Shown: positions 1 to 11,251 of the stretch, one piece after another
Layout: every line of letters starts with the position of its first letter
Position numbering within the stretch: position 1 is the first letter of the stretch
Source of the DNA: Corallium rubrum
Lineage: Eukaryota; Cnidaria; Anthozoa; Scleralcyonacea; Coralliidae
Reading direction: 5' to 3'
NCBI GenBank assembly: GCA_964035015.1
Contig: OZ036008.1
Coordinates: 10,467,692 to 10,531,691 of the forward strand
DNA length: 64,000 nt
The notes under the pieces: generated by a model
Told to the model about the DNA's origin: nothing
Seen by the model: the letters and a program-made list of their open reading frames with translations, nothing else
Databases searched by the model: none
Translations under genes and position numbers: made by a program

Positions 1-3000
1 CAAAAACCTCGGCTCCTCCTCGTGTATGATATATTACATCATTATTTATGCATATGTTGCTTGTACATAATTTTATAGTAAAATAATTGTTTGTTCTACC
101 TGTGGTTTGTGTTGACGGTACTGCATTAACAACCATAGCTCCTCCACTCGGCACTGTCTTTACAATATTCTTTTTGTCTACTGCTGTTTGTCTTACTGGA
201 ACATACACACAGTTATCAACAAAGTTTGTTGTACCAATCTGCTGTAACTTTGCCTCCAAGGTGTATGGCGTATTCTCAGAATGACACACAAACCAGTTAT
301 CTCGACCAAGCAGTTCATATGCTCGGCCTCGGGGACCTAGACGCTCACGAAATGTTGCGTCTTTTTCTGAATTTAAAATAAAAGTAATTACAATAATTGT
401 CATAATTAGTTTCAGAAATTGCAGCTTGATGTTAGTAATAATTGTCAGTTGTTTGCTGTACAAGCTGTGTTAGTTAGTAATACTCTGCGCAAACGTTTGG
501 CAGCGGTGTTAATTAAACGTAATGTTTACTTACGAAAAAGATCCGTCTCTTTGTGTTCCTCCATATGAAACTTGTAGTTTTTGTATCTTAAGTAGAACCC
601 AGGTTTCTGTATGGACTCAAATGACACGGTATTTGCGTCATTTTTTAGACCTGGTCTCTTCACTTTAAACAATGTTGGTGTATTACTCAGCATAGAGAAC
701 TTGGCAACAGTGCTAATCCCCATGGCATTATGTTGATGTTTACCTCCTGGTGTTGGGGTGTACGTGGTGTCGGCTGTGTAGAACTTCTCGAAAGTCTCGA
801 CAATGTTATCTAAGGAGAAGAATCATATTTACATAATTAGGATTATAAAATAAGGTGCCATCTACGTACGCTCTGATTGGCTGGGCTCCGTGCATTTATA
901 AGAGTATGAAGATCATGAATGACGTAAAATGGCGTGGAGTGGCGTAGGATGGCGTCACCTGGCGGGAAAGGCTAGCGAACTTTCAAAACTATCCCACTTT
1001 AATTTTAGTTTGTTTTTTTCCCTTCATATTTTATAAAAGAAATAAAACATACCGCTCCTGTGCATATGTACTCTTATATTATAAAGGTACATTTGATGTG
1101 ATTTGAACACGAAAGAAGTGTGAAGGCGCTCGGCTATCGCCTCGTGCCTCTACTCAACTTCTTTCGTGTTCAAATGACGTCAAACGTGCCTGTATAAGAG
1201 TACATATACACGGAGCTTGAACCTAGGATTAGTACATGGTTCAAACCATTTACTTTATGACGAACAGTTAAGAAATGGCTCATGGTTTAGCGTCCTCCAT
1301 CGAGTTATGGATGCACGCGGGAAATTAGGAGAGCACGAAAAATCGTAAGAGTTTTCAACTCTAGATTTTTGAGTGCTCTCCAAATTTCCCAAGTTCCTCC
1401 ATAACTCGATGGAGCACACTAAACCATCAGCCATTTCTTTTATAACATAGCATTAAATCCTTTCACAAGCCAGTTTTGGTTGTTGTGTTTTTCTACTTTC
1501 GTAGCCAAGTCTTTTTTGTTCACAAAAATCCAACCAAAAGGGCAGGTTTAAACTCGGTTACCCAGACCCAGTTTATGTCTTCTGGGTCGTTGTTCTTTAT
1601 TACTCAATAAAATTAAATGACTTGGTATTTTGATAATATAAAAGGCCATAAAAAGTTAATTTAAAACTAATTTAAAAGTTTTGTTTTGAAATTTTTCCCC
1701 GCGCTTTTTTGCCTTGCTCCATCGAGTATTAGTATACACCCAACCATCGTCTATTACAAATCCTGCATTCTGATTGGCTACTCAACCGTTGTCTATTCGT
1801 GATGGACAACGTTTGAGAAAAATGAAAACAAACCTGAAAAAATATGGCAGTAAACTCTCGTTTTGCAGACGTTTCGGAGGAATTTTTGGAGTTTGATAGA
1901 AAATTCTATCCCTGAGAAAACTAAAAACGCCACAAAATATGGCATGAAGATTTTTAATGGTAGGAACGAAATACAATTAAACCGTATTTTATTAATTAAA
2001 TCTGCTTTTACTTGCCGCTCACGAGTGGTTAAATAACACAACATTTTCGTCAGTTTGCACTAGAAAAACTGTATTTTTTAGAGTTGGTACAGGGTGTATA
2101 CTAAAACAATTAGACAACTCGTCCTCGTTGTCTATGCGCGAATAGTCAACTCAGGCTTCGCCTTCGTTCACTATTCGCTCATAGACAACTCGGACTCGTT
2201 GTCTAATTGTTAAATGGAGCACGCACGACAGCCAATCAAAAACGTTGCTATATCAAAGCTATGTTATAAAAACCTTTAACGTATCTGTGAAGATGACCGC
2301 CGCTGAGACCGTCAAAAAGTCCGTCACTACCACAACTAACTAGTCTTTCTCAAGACTACACTAACCTAGACGATCAATTTTCTCAAACATAAGTAGAACA
2401 ATCTAAAGTGTGATATATAAGAAATTTCTTTACAACAATTGTGCACAGAAACTTTTTTCAGTCTTAATAACTTTACACTTTTTCAAATTTAATTAATGCT
2501 TCGTTATATATTTACGAAAGACCTCGTGATGTCAAACAAAGATAGGTAGCAATACTTCTGCAAAATTGAATGCTGATTGAAATATTGAAAATGTAGTTTT
2601 GTGAACAGTTTTTGTACTGTAAACTCATACGATTGTTTATTATTTGGTTTCAAGTGGATGAACACTTAGTCAAGCGAATAACTGTTGCTTAATGGACCGT
2701 GTAAAGTCAATCTGATTTAAACTATCAATATGATAAACTAAATTTAACGAAAATATCTTTTCCCGTTGTTAATGTATCATAGATTTTGCCAGCTTTTCGT
2801 TTGGTTATTAAATTCACATTTTTTAACCAAAATAAAGGTTACATCATTATATCTTACTGCCGTAACTTTCCTTGTTTAAACCTTGGGTGCTTTACATGAT
2901 TTAACCATATATACCTTATCTTAAACGAATATCAGTCGGATGTAGATTATCAGATTTGAAGACATATAACAGTTACATTGTGTGATACTAAATTATGAAG

Positions 3001-3120
3001 TTGCTAGTAACGGCGTATTAACTAGTATAAGTTGCGACAAAAACAAAATCTTTACCTACCTGCCATTATTGTTGGACAAAAGGCCAAAGTCGCACTAAGA
3101 ACAATGAACATAATGTCCAT
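1..3120 (-). CDS. secreted AbfB-type (beta-trefoil) domain protein, 5' part
   Basis: Three exons read right to left: 3120-3060, 809-534 and 366-1, the last still open at the window edge. Exon 1 encodes a 20-residue hydrophobic signal peptide (MDIMFIVLSATLAFCPTIMA) and ends in phase 1 at a GTAGGT donor. Exon 2 starts after a CTCCTTAG acceptor and supplies the rest of an Asp codon. Exon 2 ends in phase 1 at GTAAGT and joins exon 3 after ATTCAG. The joined product contains FESIQKPGFYLRYKNYKF followed by DLFQKDATFRE. This resembles the repeat pattern of the alpha-L-arabinofuranosidase B C-terminal domain (PF05270: FES..PG.YLRH.N..L, then lF..DATF). That domain binds sugars, and no glycosidase module is visible. 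A possible GTAGAA donor near position 79 means exon 3 could end earlier. Function beyond secretion and glycan binding is inference. Confidence 0.6.
1054..1216. repeat. foldback element (MITE-like)
   Basis: The left arm, starting GCTCCTGTGCATATGTACTC and ending at the sequence GAACACGAAAGAAGT, is matched in reverse complement by a right arm ending TACATATACACGGAGC. The loop is about 40 bp. No coding capacity. Confidence 0.65.
1270..1439. repeat. foldback element (MITE-like)
   Basis: The left arm begins AAGAAATGGCTCATGGTTTA and includes CCATCGAGTTATGGA. The right arm is its imperfect reverse complement, TCCATAACTCGATGGAG through CAGCCATTTCTT. The two arms meet around an AT-rich loop. Confidence 0.65.
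2106..2210. repeat. short hairpin element
   Basis: ACAATTAGACAACTCGTCC on the left pairs with the reverse complement of GGACTCGTTGTCTAATTGT on the right. The middle also contains GCGAATAGT paired with ACTATTCGC. Confidence 0.55.
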
Positions 3121-3596
3121 GATCTTTAGTTAGGTGTGTAGTAGGACAGCCGTGTATTTGGCGAGTTTTATAGAAAGGATTTTAATATAGATCAAAACAT
3201 GGTCTTGTTAACATTCTTGTTGTTCCGCTTCACTTAATATTGTTTTGGACAAGTTAAGCAAACATAACATTGTGGGTACCTGTTGTGTAACACTGACCAC
3301 CCTTAACCAATCGAAGACCACTTGACAAGCCTGTTTAATTAGTTAGACACGGTTCTCTACCCGGGTCGTTACGGACCGCTAAAGTAAAATAGAATGATGA
3401 CTAACTATATATATTTGGAATTTATTGTAAAGAAAAATTTTGAGGTTGAATATGTACATTTTACGAAAAAAACGACCAAACCGGGACCAGTTATAGGAAA
3501 ACACATCATTAAGGAATTTTGAACGCCTAAGACTTCTTTTGTAAAACAATCAAGTTTACCTACACAATTAAAGCACTATTTTTTTAACACTTTGAA

Positions 3597-3815
3597 GCCT
3601 GAAGACGGGACACGAACCCACGACCTTCCGAATGCCAGCCGGACGCTTTCACCATCAGTGATTCCCAGGCGTATGAAGTCTATAAATATCGTAAACAACC
3701 TCGGTCTTCCATCTGAGTTCCAGTGACTCAATGGTGAGAGCGTCTGGCTGGCATTCGGAAGGCCCGTCTGGAACTCAGAATTTTCTCTGAGTTTAACTTA
3801 CGACAGCTTGTACCA
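3597..3815. repeat. inverted pair of tRNA-derived SINE fragments
   Basis: The right copy (plus, about 3725-3815) reads CTCAATGGTGAGAGCGTCTG then GCTGGCATTCGGAAGG, a tRNA-like D-arm and anticodon-arm order. A TCTGG/TCGGA stem encloses the loop CTGGCAT, which would place GGC as anticodon (Ala-like). The left copy (about 3597-3660) is the same sequence inverted and includes a B-box-like GGTTCGTGTCC on the minus strand. The family tail ACTTACGACAGCTTGTAC recurs at 26385-26485 and, partly, near 11630. Confidence 0.6.
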
Positions 3816-4148
3816 GGCGCGGACTGGTCCGCCGGGAGACCAGGAAATTTCCAAATGCCTGGGCCCCTTGCTCCTGTCTTTGTGTGGGCCCCTGCTTATC
3901 TGAAGTAAATTCCCTTAAGCGGGTAAACAAAAATAATTTTTTGGTATAAAAATACTGTTTTGAGTTTGTAAATCTGAGTACAAGTTCCTCGGCTATAGAG
4001 ATGGCTGCCTGAGTATTGACCCCGACCCCGGAACATTTCAATCCTGAGTAAGTGGGGGCCCACTAATATAATCGCTGGCGTGTAATATGTCTATTAACTG
4101 CTATGTGGTGTTAACATGAAGTACGCCATTGTTTGCAACTCTGTTAAA

Positions 4149-4449
4149 GGTCTACAGTCGGTTCTGCGCATGTGCCAAGTGGGGGGCTCCAAAACATGAC
4201 ATTCGTAGATAATTACATGAAGTACTCAGCTCAATGTAAACTTTGGGAACAACATGGCAGAAAACCAAGCGATTCGGCGAGGATATCTCTTCGGATTTCT
4301 TCTATTTCTTTTGAAAATGTTTTGTTTTGGGTACAAGTAATGAAGAGGAAGCAAGAAAAGCTTACAATCTTGAATAAGGTATCAATATTTTTTTTGTAAA
4401 TAAAGATGTAAACATTAGTTCCCTACATGCGCAAAACCGACTGTAGACC
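4149..4449. repeat. MITE-like element with ~25-bp terminal inverted repeats
   Basis: The left terminus GGTCTACAGTCGGTTCTGCG is matched by the inverted right terminus CGCAAAACCGACTGTAGACC, enclosing about 250 bp of non-coding sequence. It lies about 400 bp upstream of the TMED2-like start codon. Confidence 0.7.
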
Positions 4450-4854
4450 ACATTTCAGGCATTTATATTTTGCTCAAAACTTAAAGTGTCTTCAAAATGC
4501 GGGAAATGCTGTTTCAGAGACCCAAAATGCAACACCCCCCACCCCCCACCCCCAACACCCCCAGAAATGTGTCGTCACACTTCGCCTCTATTGAGTCCAG
4601 TCCGCGCCTTGTCCGCGCAACTGGCGTATTGCGCAAGAATTGCGCAAGAGGAATGCGCAATCGTCAATGTCCGCTACTATGTCCTAGTCTTTCAACTGAA
4701 TATCACGACTTACCTCAATTTTATCGCGATATTTTCTGCGCGATATTTCACTTGTTGTCTTGGAGTAAAGAGTTGTGTGTTGACAAAGGAAAACTTGGTA
4801 TACGTGGCGTTGAGCCATTTCATTTCCACCCAGGAGAGGTTAAGATAAACAGAA

Positions 4855-7800
4855 ATGGCTTTAAAACTTTGCACAAACTATGCTTTTTATCTAGTGGTTG
4901 TATTTATTTGCTTTTATCCGCAAACCTCGCGTTCATTTTTCACAAGCATTGAACCTTACGAAGAACAGTGCTACCACGAGAATGTGAAGAAAGGACAAGT
5001 TTGGGGCTTTCTTTATGAAGTTTCTGAAGGAGGGTTTTTAGATATTGATGCTAAGGTAAGAGAGCATATCTATAGCAAGGATTACTGACTAAAGTATCTT
5101 TTATTAAAGTAGAATAAGCGTTTAAGCAAGTCTTCGCATGCTTGATTGAAAATATTGTTTGACCACGTTGTTCAAGGTACACTAAAAGAATTTTGATATT
5201 TTGTAACAAACAAACAAATTGATTTAATTATTGTTTTTCTAGTATTGTATTAAATACTATGGCTACTTTAATTTCTGTTAATATTGCAGTGTCTATCAGG
5301 GAAGCAAGTCTTTCTTATGTATATAACACAAAAGTTCAGGTTGTAAATTTTCAGACTATTAACTTCAGAACTTGGATCAATTCAAGTAACATCCCATACC
5401 CCCCTGTGCAACAACCCTCCTATACCCCCTGTTCAATTGTTGGCAGTGCCCTTCACTAAATGCTTCACTCTATAAAAACATCAATAAACATATCAAGGAA
5501 CAGTCAGTTTACAGGAATTGACTATTCTTGATAAATTTTTATAAAATAACACGTATACTGCGCAAGCCCTGAATTGGTCAATTGCCGTGTTTGGATCAGA
5601 GTATCCAAACACGGAAAATTCCCACCAAAACGATTTTTTGAAAATATATAGAAAATATACATGGTTTGGAAACCCGGCAAACTTCAAAGCGGTTAACAAT
5701 CAAGCTACGATTCATCTTGAAAGGTACACGAATGTGCCAAATCCTTTGTTTTAGGTTAATTAATATTTAAACAGTATGGTTGAGTGATTGAAGCCAAACG
5801 TTGCTATTGGATGATTGCTTCATTATACAGAAAACACAATATGTTCAGTAACTGTGAAAGTGCAAAAATTTCCATAAACCTGAACAAAAACATAAAACAA
5901 TGACTTTTGTGAGCTTCCAAACCATGTTTATTTTCTATTAACTATGGAGTATCCAAACACAAAAAAACATTTGGTATTTCTTTAAGGATTCGTTGAAGAA
6001 GCAACTGTATACAGCCACCAACTGTTTGGGGTGTTGGTTTGTATATGCTTGCACTCTCATTAGTAAAATCCTCATGGATATAATAATAGTTTGCCTAGAA
6101 TCAGGACCACTTGTTGATGGGTCGTTTTGTTATTGTAAACATAAATTATCACTATATTCAAGCCTTAGGAAGCTGTGTAAAAGTCCAACTGCTGTGTTAG
6201 GCAGTGTTTTAGTTAGAGCAAAGTGAAAATGTGGTAAATGATGAGAATAGTTTTTATAATGAAATAACAATGTTTTGAGCAGAGCCTTTTATCAGAGTAA
6301 AATGTAGGGCTCCACCTGAAACATCAGTATGTCATTATAAGAACTATTCTCAGCCATTTACCACATTAACGTTGCTCTGTGTGAAAGTCTAGTGACTTCT
6401 AGTTCATATATACAGTACTACAGTAGGTACTGTATCAATAAAGTATTATTAATTTATTTTTTAGCTCACAGCTCCTGATGCTAAAGTGATGTATACTCAA
6501 GAAAAGAAGACGGATGACTCATATTTTTTTACTGCCGAACAGGATGGCAGATATGTGTTCTGTCTTGCAAACCAAAAGTCGTCTTTAGTACCAAAACTAG
6601 TTTATTTTATGTTTGACTTTTTAAATGATGAGAAACGATACCAAGAAAATGATGGCAGTAACAATAAGACAGGTATTTACAAAAATATCTCTTTAATACC
6701 ATTATAATGCTGATACTGTTCTGTATTATTGCTGAAACACTAAGCTTGGCTGAGGCTTGGAAGAGTTATCTGACAGACAGAGTAAAATAATAAAGGGTCT
6801 GTTTTGACCAGCTCAGACAGGAATTGGTTAATCACTTGTTAAGCCATTGCTGCCTAGGATGTCTGAGGGTTCTCTCTTTGATGAGTAAAATAATCTGATG
6901 TTAGACAGAGTAAAACAATAAAGGGGCCATATTTGGCCAGCTCAAGCAGGAATGGGTTACAGTAACAACTTGTTAACTCATTGCTGCTTAGGATGTCTGA
7001 GGGTTCTCTCTTTGATGAGTAAAATTGTCTCACGTTAGACAGGAAAATTAATACATAAGATGCAAGAGTCTGATGGCATCTAGAAGGAGTGAAAAAGAAG
7101 GGAGAAAGGTGACAAATGTCTACCAGAAACGTTGGACTGTGCATTGCGTAGTCTTTAATGAAAGAATTATTTTATTCTTGGTCTTAGTTTCTGAAGTAGA
7201 CAAAGTTGTTGGTGACTTGAGTGTAGAATTATGGAAAATGAAGCGCACACAAGTTAAACTGAATGTGAGGATGGAAACGCACTTTAAAAGTAAGTTGATG
7301 GTTTTTCTGTATTTGAATTTGTAGTTTCAGAGTTAGAGAAGTTGGTTGGAGAATTAAGTATTGGTGTTATAAAAACTAAACGTAAACAAGAGCAATACGA
7401 AGTGCGAATGGAATCCCATCACAACAGTAAGTACTGGATTGTACTGTGCTAATCAATGTCAAAATATTACAGCTTTTGTTTGGAATTTATTCTAATTTTT
7501 TAAATTTATGTACTAGAATTTTAAATAATTGTTATTTATATAAATTTCCGAATTTATTAATTTATTCTAATTAATGTAATTTATTCTAATTATTGAAATT
7601 TATCCTAATTATTGTAATTTATACTAATTATTGTAATTTATTCTAATTATTGTAATTTATTCTAAATATTGTAATTTATTATAATTAATGCAATTTATAC
7701 TGTTTATTGTAATTTGTCCTAATTACTGTAATTTATACTAATTATTGAAATTTATTCTAATTATTGGAATTTATTCTAATTATTGGAATTTATTCTACTT

Positions 7801-9059
7801 GTTGAAATTTATCTTAATTATTGTAATTTATACTAATTATTGTAATTTATTCTAATTATTGTAATTTATTCTAAATATTGTAATTTATTATAATTAATGC
7901 AATTTATACTATTTATTGTAATTTGTACTAATTACTGTCATTTATACTAATTATTGGAATTTATTCTAATTATAGAAATTTATTCTAATTATTGGAATTT
8001 ATTCTAATTACTGGAATTTATTCTAATTATTGGAATTTATTCTAATTATTGGAATTTATTCTAATTATTGGAATTTATTCTAATTATTGGAATTTATTCT
8101 AATTATTGGAATTTATTCTAATTATTGGAATTTATTCTAATTATTGGAATTTATTCTAATTATTGGAATTTATTCTAATTATTGGAATTTATTCTAATTA
8201 TTGGAATTTATTCTAATTATTGGAATTTATTCTAATTATTGGAATTTATTCTAATTATTGGAATTTATTCTAATTATTGGAATTTATTATAATTATTGGA
8301 ATTTATTATAATTAATGCAATTTATACTATTTATTGTAATTTGTACTAATTACTGTCATTTATACTAATTATTGGAATTTATTCTAATTATAGAAATTTA
8401 TTCTAATTATTGGAATTTATTCTAATTACTGGAATTTATTTTAATTAATGCAATTTATACTATTTATTGTAATTTGTACTAATTACTGTCATTTATACTA
8501 ATTATTGGAATTTATTCTAATTATAGAAATTTATTCTAATTATTGGAATTTATTCTAATTACTGGAATTTATTCTAATTATTGGAATTTATTCTAATTAT
8601 TGGAATTTATTCTAATTATTGGAATTTATTCTAATTATTGGAATTTATTCTAATTATTGGAATTTATTCTAATTATTGGAATTTATTCTAATTATTGGAA
8701 TTTATTCTAATTATTGGAATTATTCTAATTATTGGAATTTATTCTAATTGTTGAAATTTATTCTAATTGTTGAAATTTATTCTAATTATTGGAATTTGTT
8801 TTAATTATTGGAATCTATTCTAATTATTGAAATTTATTTTAATTATTGGAATTTATTCTAATTATTGGAATTTATATTAATCATTGTAATTTATGCTAAT
8901 TATTGCAAATGTGAACTCTTTCTTTCTTTTCTAGTAAACCTACACACCAATCGAATTGTTAGCTGGTGGTCAGGCTTTGAATTTATTTTAATTATTGGAA
9001 TGGCATTAGGACAAGTTTATTACATCAAGAGATTCTTTGAAGTTAGAAGAGTTATATAA
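4855..9059 (+). CDS. diverged p24 cargo receptor, TMED2-like (beta family), with duplicated coiled-coil exon
   Basis: Exons: 4855-5055, 6465-6672, then either 7188-7289 or 7325-7426, then 8935-9059, giving 211 residues with either alternative. The start AGAAATGG is followed by a hydrophobic signal peptide. The GOLD domain has the conserved Cys pair (EQCYHENV and YVFCLANQ) and GGFLDIDAK. The alternative exon encodes the coiled coil. The last exon gives a single membrane helix and a short cytosolic tail, YYIKRFFEVRRVI, with the FF and basic residues typical of COPI/COPII sorting. p24 proteins cycle between ER and Golgi as heteromeric cargo receptors. Intron phases 0/1/1 equal those of the TMED2 gene 2.2 kb downstream, so the pair is probably an old tandem duplication. 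This copy is much more diverged. Confidence 0.85.
5538..5986. repeat. MITE-like element A carrying nested element B (intron 1 of TMED2-like gene)
   Basis: The outer element contains CCGTGTTTGGATCAGAGTATCC near its left end and GAGTATCCAAACAC plus ACATTTGGTATTTCTTT near its right end. The same family recurs at 10736-11062. Inside it, 5660-5926 is a separate element with termini CATGGTTTGGAA and TTCCAAACCATG. That inner element recurs inverted at 52500-52780. Confidence 0.65.
6205..6385. repeat. foldback repeat, 'AAACGTCAG' family
   Basis: GAGCAAAGTGAAAATGTGG and GAATAGTTTTTATAATGAAA on the left are mirrored by CATTATAAGAACTATTCTC and CATTTACCACATTAACG on the right. CATCAGAGTAAAATG-type sequence lies at the centre. 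Other copies lie at 34500-34690, 51000-51545, 53150-53710 and 57300-58085. Confidence 0.6.
6735..7045. repeat. tandem repeat, unit about 134 bp (intron 2 of TMED2-like gene)
   Basis: Units share AGGATGTCTGAGGGTTCTCT, TTTGATGAGTAAAAT and GACAGAGTAAAA(C/T)AATAAAGG. The anchors at 6856 and 6990 are 134 bp apart. The same unit occurs at least three times at 26700-27085 in NLE1 intron 15. Confidence 0.6.
7188..7289 (+). CDS. alternative coiled-coil exon 3a of the TMED2-like gene
   Basis: 102 nt, entered in phase 1 after GTCTTAG and left in phase 1 at AAAAGTAAGT. It encodes a heptad-type segment starting VSEVDKVVGDLSVELWKM and ending METHFK. The length and phases are identical to exon 3b, only 35 nt downstream, so either exon keeps the frame into exon 4. 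Confidence 0.8.
7325..7426 (+). CDS. alternative coiled-coil exon 3b of the TMED2-like gene
   Basis: 102 nt after TTTGTAG, ending at AACAGTAAGT. It encodes VSELEKLVGELSIGVIKTKR and ends MESHHN, clearly homologous to exon 3a. The 35-nt gap between the exons is shorter than known metazoan spliceosomal introns. Reading straight through the gap hits TAG at 7322-7324. Both facts argue that the two exons are used alternatively. Confidence 0.8.
7550..8885. repeat. 19-bp AT-rich minisatellite
   Basis: Tandem copies of TTCTAATTATTGGAATTTA fill most of the intron before the last exon of the TMED2-like gene. A longer variant block containing AATGCAATTTATACTATTTA and TTTGTACTAATTACTGTCAT recurs near 7900, 8315 and 8450, so blocks of units have been copied as higher-order repeats. 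Confidence 0.9.
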
Positions 9060-9426
9060 AGAAAAGTTTTAAAATTTCAGATTACAGTACTGTACATTGC
9101 TAAACTTGCACAGCTTGTATTCTAGTACAACAGCTTGCAACTACTCAGGATTAAACTGTATTTCAGAGGGGGGATGTAATATCTTATATAGTTTTTATGT
9201 GTTGTGAATATTATGTGATTTTTTGAAGTGTTGGAATGGTTGGTTTATTCACTATACTTATGCAAAAACAGTCATAAAACAGTTCTCTTGAAGGTTTTTT
9301 GTAATGCGTACTTAGAAATTTGATATTAAGCAACTTAAGTATTTGATTCTATCATTTTTAAAAGACTTCAAATCAAATTTAATGGGAATGGAATTTTTTA
9401 AACTTTTTTGAACTTCAGATTTCTAA

Positions 9427-10616
9427 GTACATTACATTGTATTACATTACGTTGCATTGCATTGCATTACATTACATTACATTACATTACATTACATTAC
9501 ATTACATTACATTACATTACATTACATTGCATGGCATTACATTGTGTTACATTACATTACGTTACATTACGTTACATTACATTACATTGCATTACATTAC
9601 ATTGCATTACATTACGTTACATTACATTGCATTACATTACGTTACATTACATTACGTTACATTACGTTACATTACATTACATTGCATTACATTACATTGC
9701 ATTACATTACATTGCATTACATTACGTTACATTACGTTACATTACGTTACATTACATTACGTTACATTACATTACGTTACATTACATTACATTACGTTAC
9801 ATTACATTACGTTACATTACGTTACATTACATTACATTACATTACGTTACATTACGTTACATTACATTACATTACATTGCATTGCATTGCTTTACATTAC
9901 ATTACATTACATTACGTTACATTACATTACGTTACGTTACATTACATTACATTGCATTACATTACGTTACATTACATTGCATTACATTACGTTACATTAC
10001 GTTACATTGCATTGCATTGCATTACGTTACGTTACATTACGTTACATTACGTTACGTTACATTACATTACGTTACATTACGTTACATTACATTACATTAC
10101 GTTACATTACATTACATTACGTTACATTACGTTACATTACGTTACATTACGTTACATTACATTACGTTACATTACGTTACATTACGTTACGTTACATTAC
10201 ATTACATTACGTTACATTACGTTACATTACGTTGCATTACGTTACGTTACGTTACATTACATTACGTTACATTACGTTACATTACATTACATTACATTAC
10301 GTTACATTACGTTACGTTACATTACATTACGTTACATTACATTACATTACATTACGTTACATTACGTTACGTTACATTGCGTTGCGTTACGTTACATTGC
10401 GTTGCGTTGCGTTGCGTTGCGTTGCGTTGCGTTGCGTTGCGTTGCGTTGCGTTGCGTTGCGTTGCGTTACGTTACGTTACATTACATTACGTTACATTAC
10501 ATTGCATTGCTTTACATTACATTACATTACGTTACATTACATTACATTACATTACATTGCGTTACATTGCATTATATTACATTACATTACGTTACATTAC
10601 ATTACATTACATTACA
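9427..10616. repeat. pentanucleotide array (ATTAC/GTTAC/GTTGC)n
   Basis: About 1.19 kb of five-base units, mostly ATTAC with interspersed GTTAC and ATTGC. An almost pure GTTGC block lies at about 10379-10470. With a five-base unit that makes no stop codon, all three plus-strand frames stay open for about 400 codons. These long ORFs are therefore artefacts. Confidence 0.95.
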
Positions 10617-10735
10617 GTAAAAACCCGTGGATAAGAACCTAGATTTTAAGAACCTGTTAGGCTAAGATTTTCCATTTAGACCCTTTTACATAAGAACCTG
10701 TTCTAGCCAGGATTTTTGAGCGAGTTTTACCAGCA

Positions 10736-11062
10736 TTAAAGAAATACCAAATGGTTTTCCGTGTTTGGATACTCTGATCCAAACACGCGGGAAATTGCGA
10801 GACTGGAGAAAAGCGTAACAAAACACGAGCCGTAGGCGAGTGTTTTTAGCTTTTCGAAAGTCGAGCAATTTCCCAAGTGTTTGGATCAGAGTATCCAAAC
10901 ACGGAAAACCATTTGGTATTTCTTTTATAAAATAATCAAGTGAATATGATATACTGTCCGACATTTTCAAAAAATCGTTTTGGCGGGAATTTTCCGTGTT
11001 TGGATACTCTGATCCAAACACGGCAATTGACCAATCAGGGCTCGCGTAGTATGTATGTTATT
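10736..11062. repeat. MITE-like foldback, element A family
   Basis: It carries three copies of the palindromic motif around TGTTTGGATACTCTGATCCA, at about 10760, 10875 and 10996, and ACCAAATGG/CCATTTGGT inverted arms. It ends TATTTTATAAAA immediately before the TMED2 5' region. Same family as 5538-5986. Confidence 0.65.
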
Positions 11063-11251
11063 TTATAAAATATAATGAACGTTATACAAAAGATCTGTAC
11101 ACTTTCGGGGAACGAAGCCCTCAACATAAATCGCGGCTCGCTGTTCGCGTTGTTTCCAGTATTTCCATATTATGGACTACGGTCAGAGCCAACCTGGGGA
11201 CTGGTATCTAGTGACGTGGCTTTCATTAAACTTGTCCACGTGACCAACAAG

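Larger units (their letters stand above)
810..3059. other. intron 1 of the AbfB-domain gene, filled with foldback repeats
   Basis: No coding exon is visible in this 2.25-kb intron. It holds three hairpin elements, at 1054-1216, 1270-1439 and 2106-2210, and otherwise AT-rich sequence. A partial arm of the first hairpin family recurs near 884-905. Confidence 0.6.
3121..4854. other. divergent intergenic region between AbfB gene and TMED2-like gene
   Basis: No gene seen. It contains the 5' flank of the minus-strand AbfB gene, an inverted pair of tRNA-like SINE pieces (3597-3815), a MITE-like element (4149-4449) and a C-rich tract near 4532-4561 just upstream of the TMED2-like start. Confidence 0.55.
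9060..11251. other. intergenic region between the two TMED genes
   Basis: No gene seen. 9060-9426 is plain 3' flank. 9427-10616 is the pentamer array. 10617-10735 has short direct repeats of ATAAGAACCTG. 10736-11062 is a MITE. 11063-11251 is the 5' flank of TMED2. Confidence 0.6.

Noticed and set aside
3720..3815. Functional tRNA gene
   Set aside because: The acceptor stem cannot be closed, the T-arm region is altered, and the sequence is shared with dispersed SINE copies.
9408..10642. Three overlapping ~400-codon plus-strand ORFs of ITLHYITLH type
   Set aside because: They are the three frames of one five-base array lacking stop codons, with no unique sequence and no splice context.
11075..11251. 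59-residue N-terminal extension of TMED2
   Set aside because: The ATG at 11252 has a better context and directly precedes the signal peptide. The upstream part has no similarity to TMED2.
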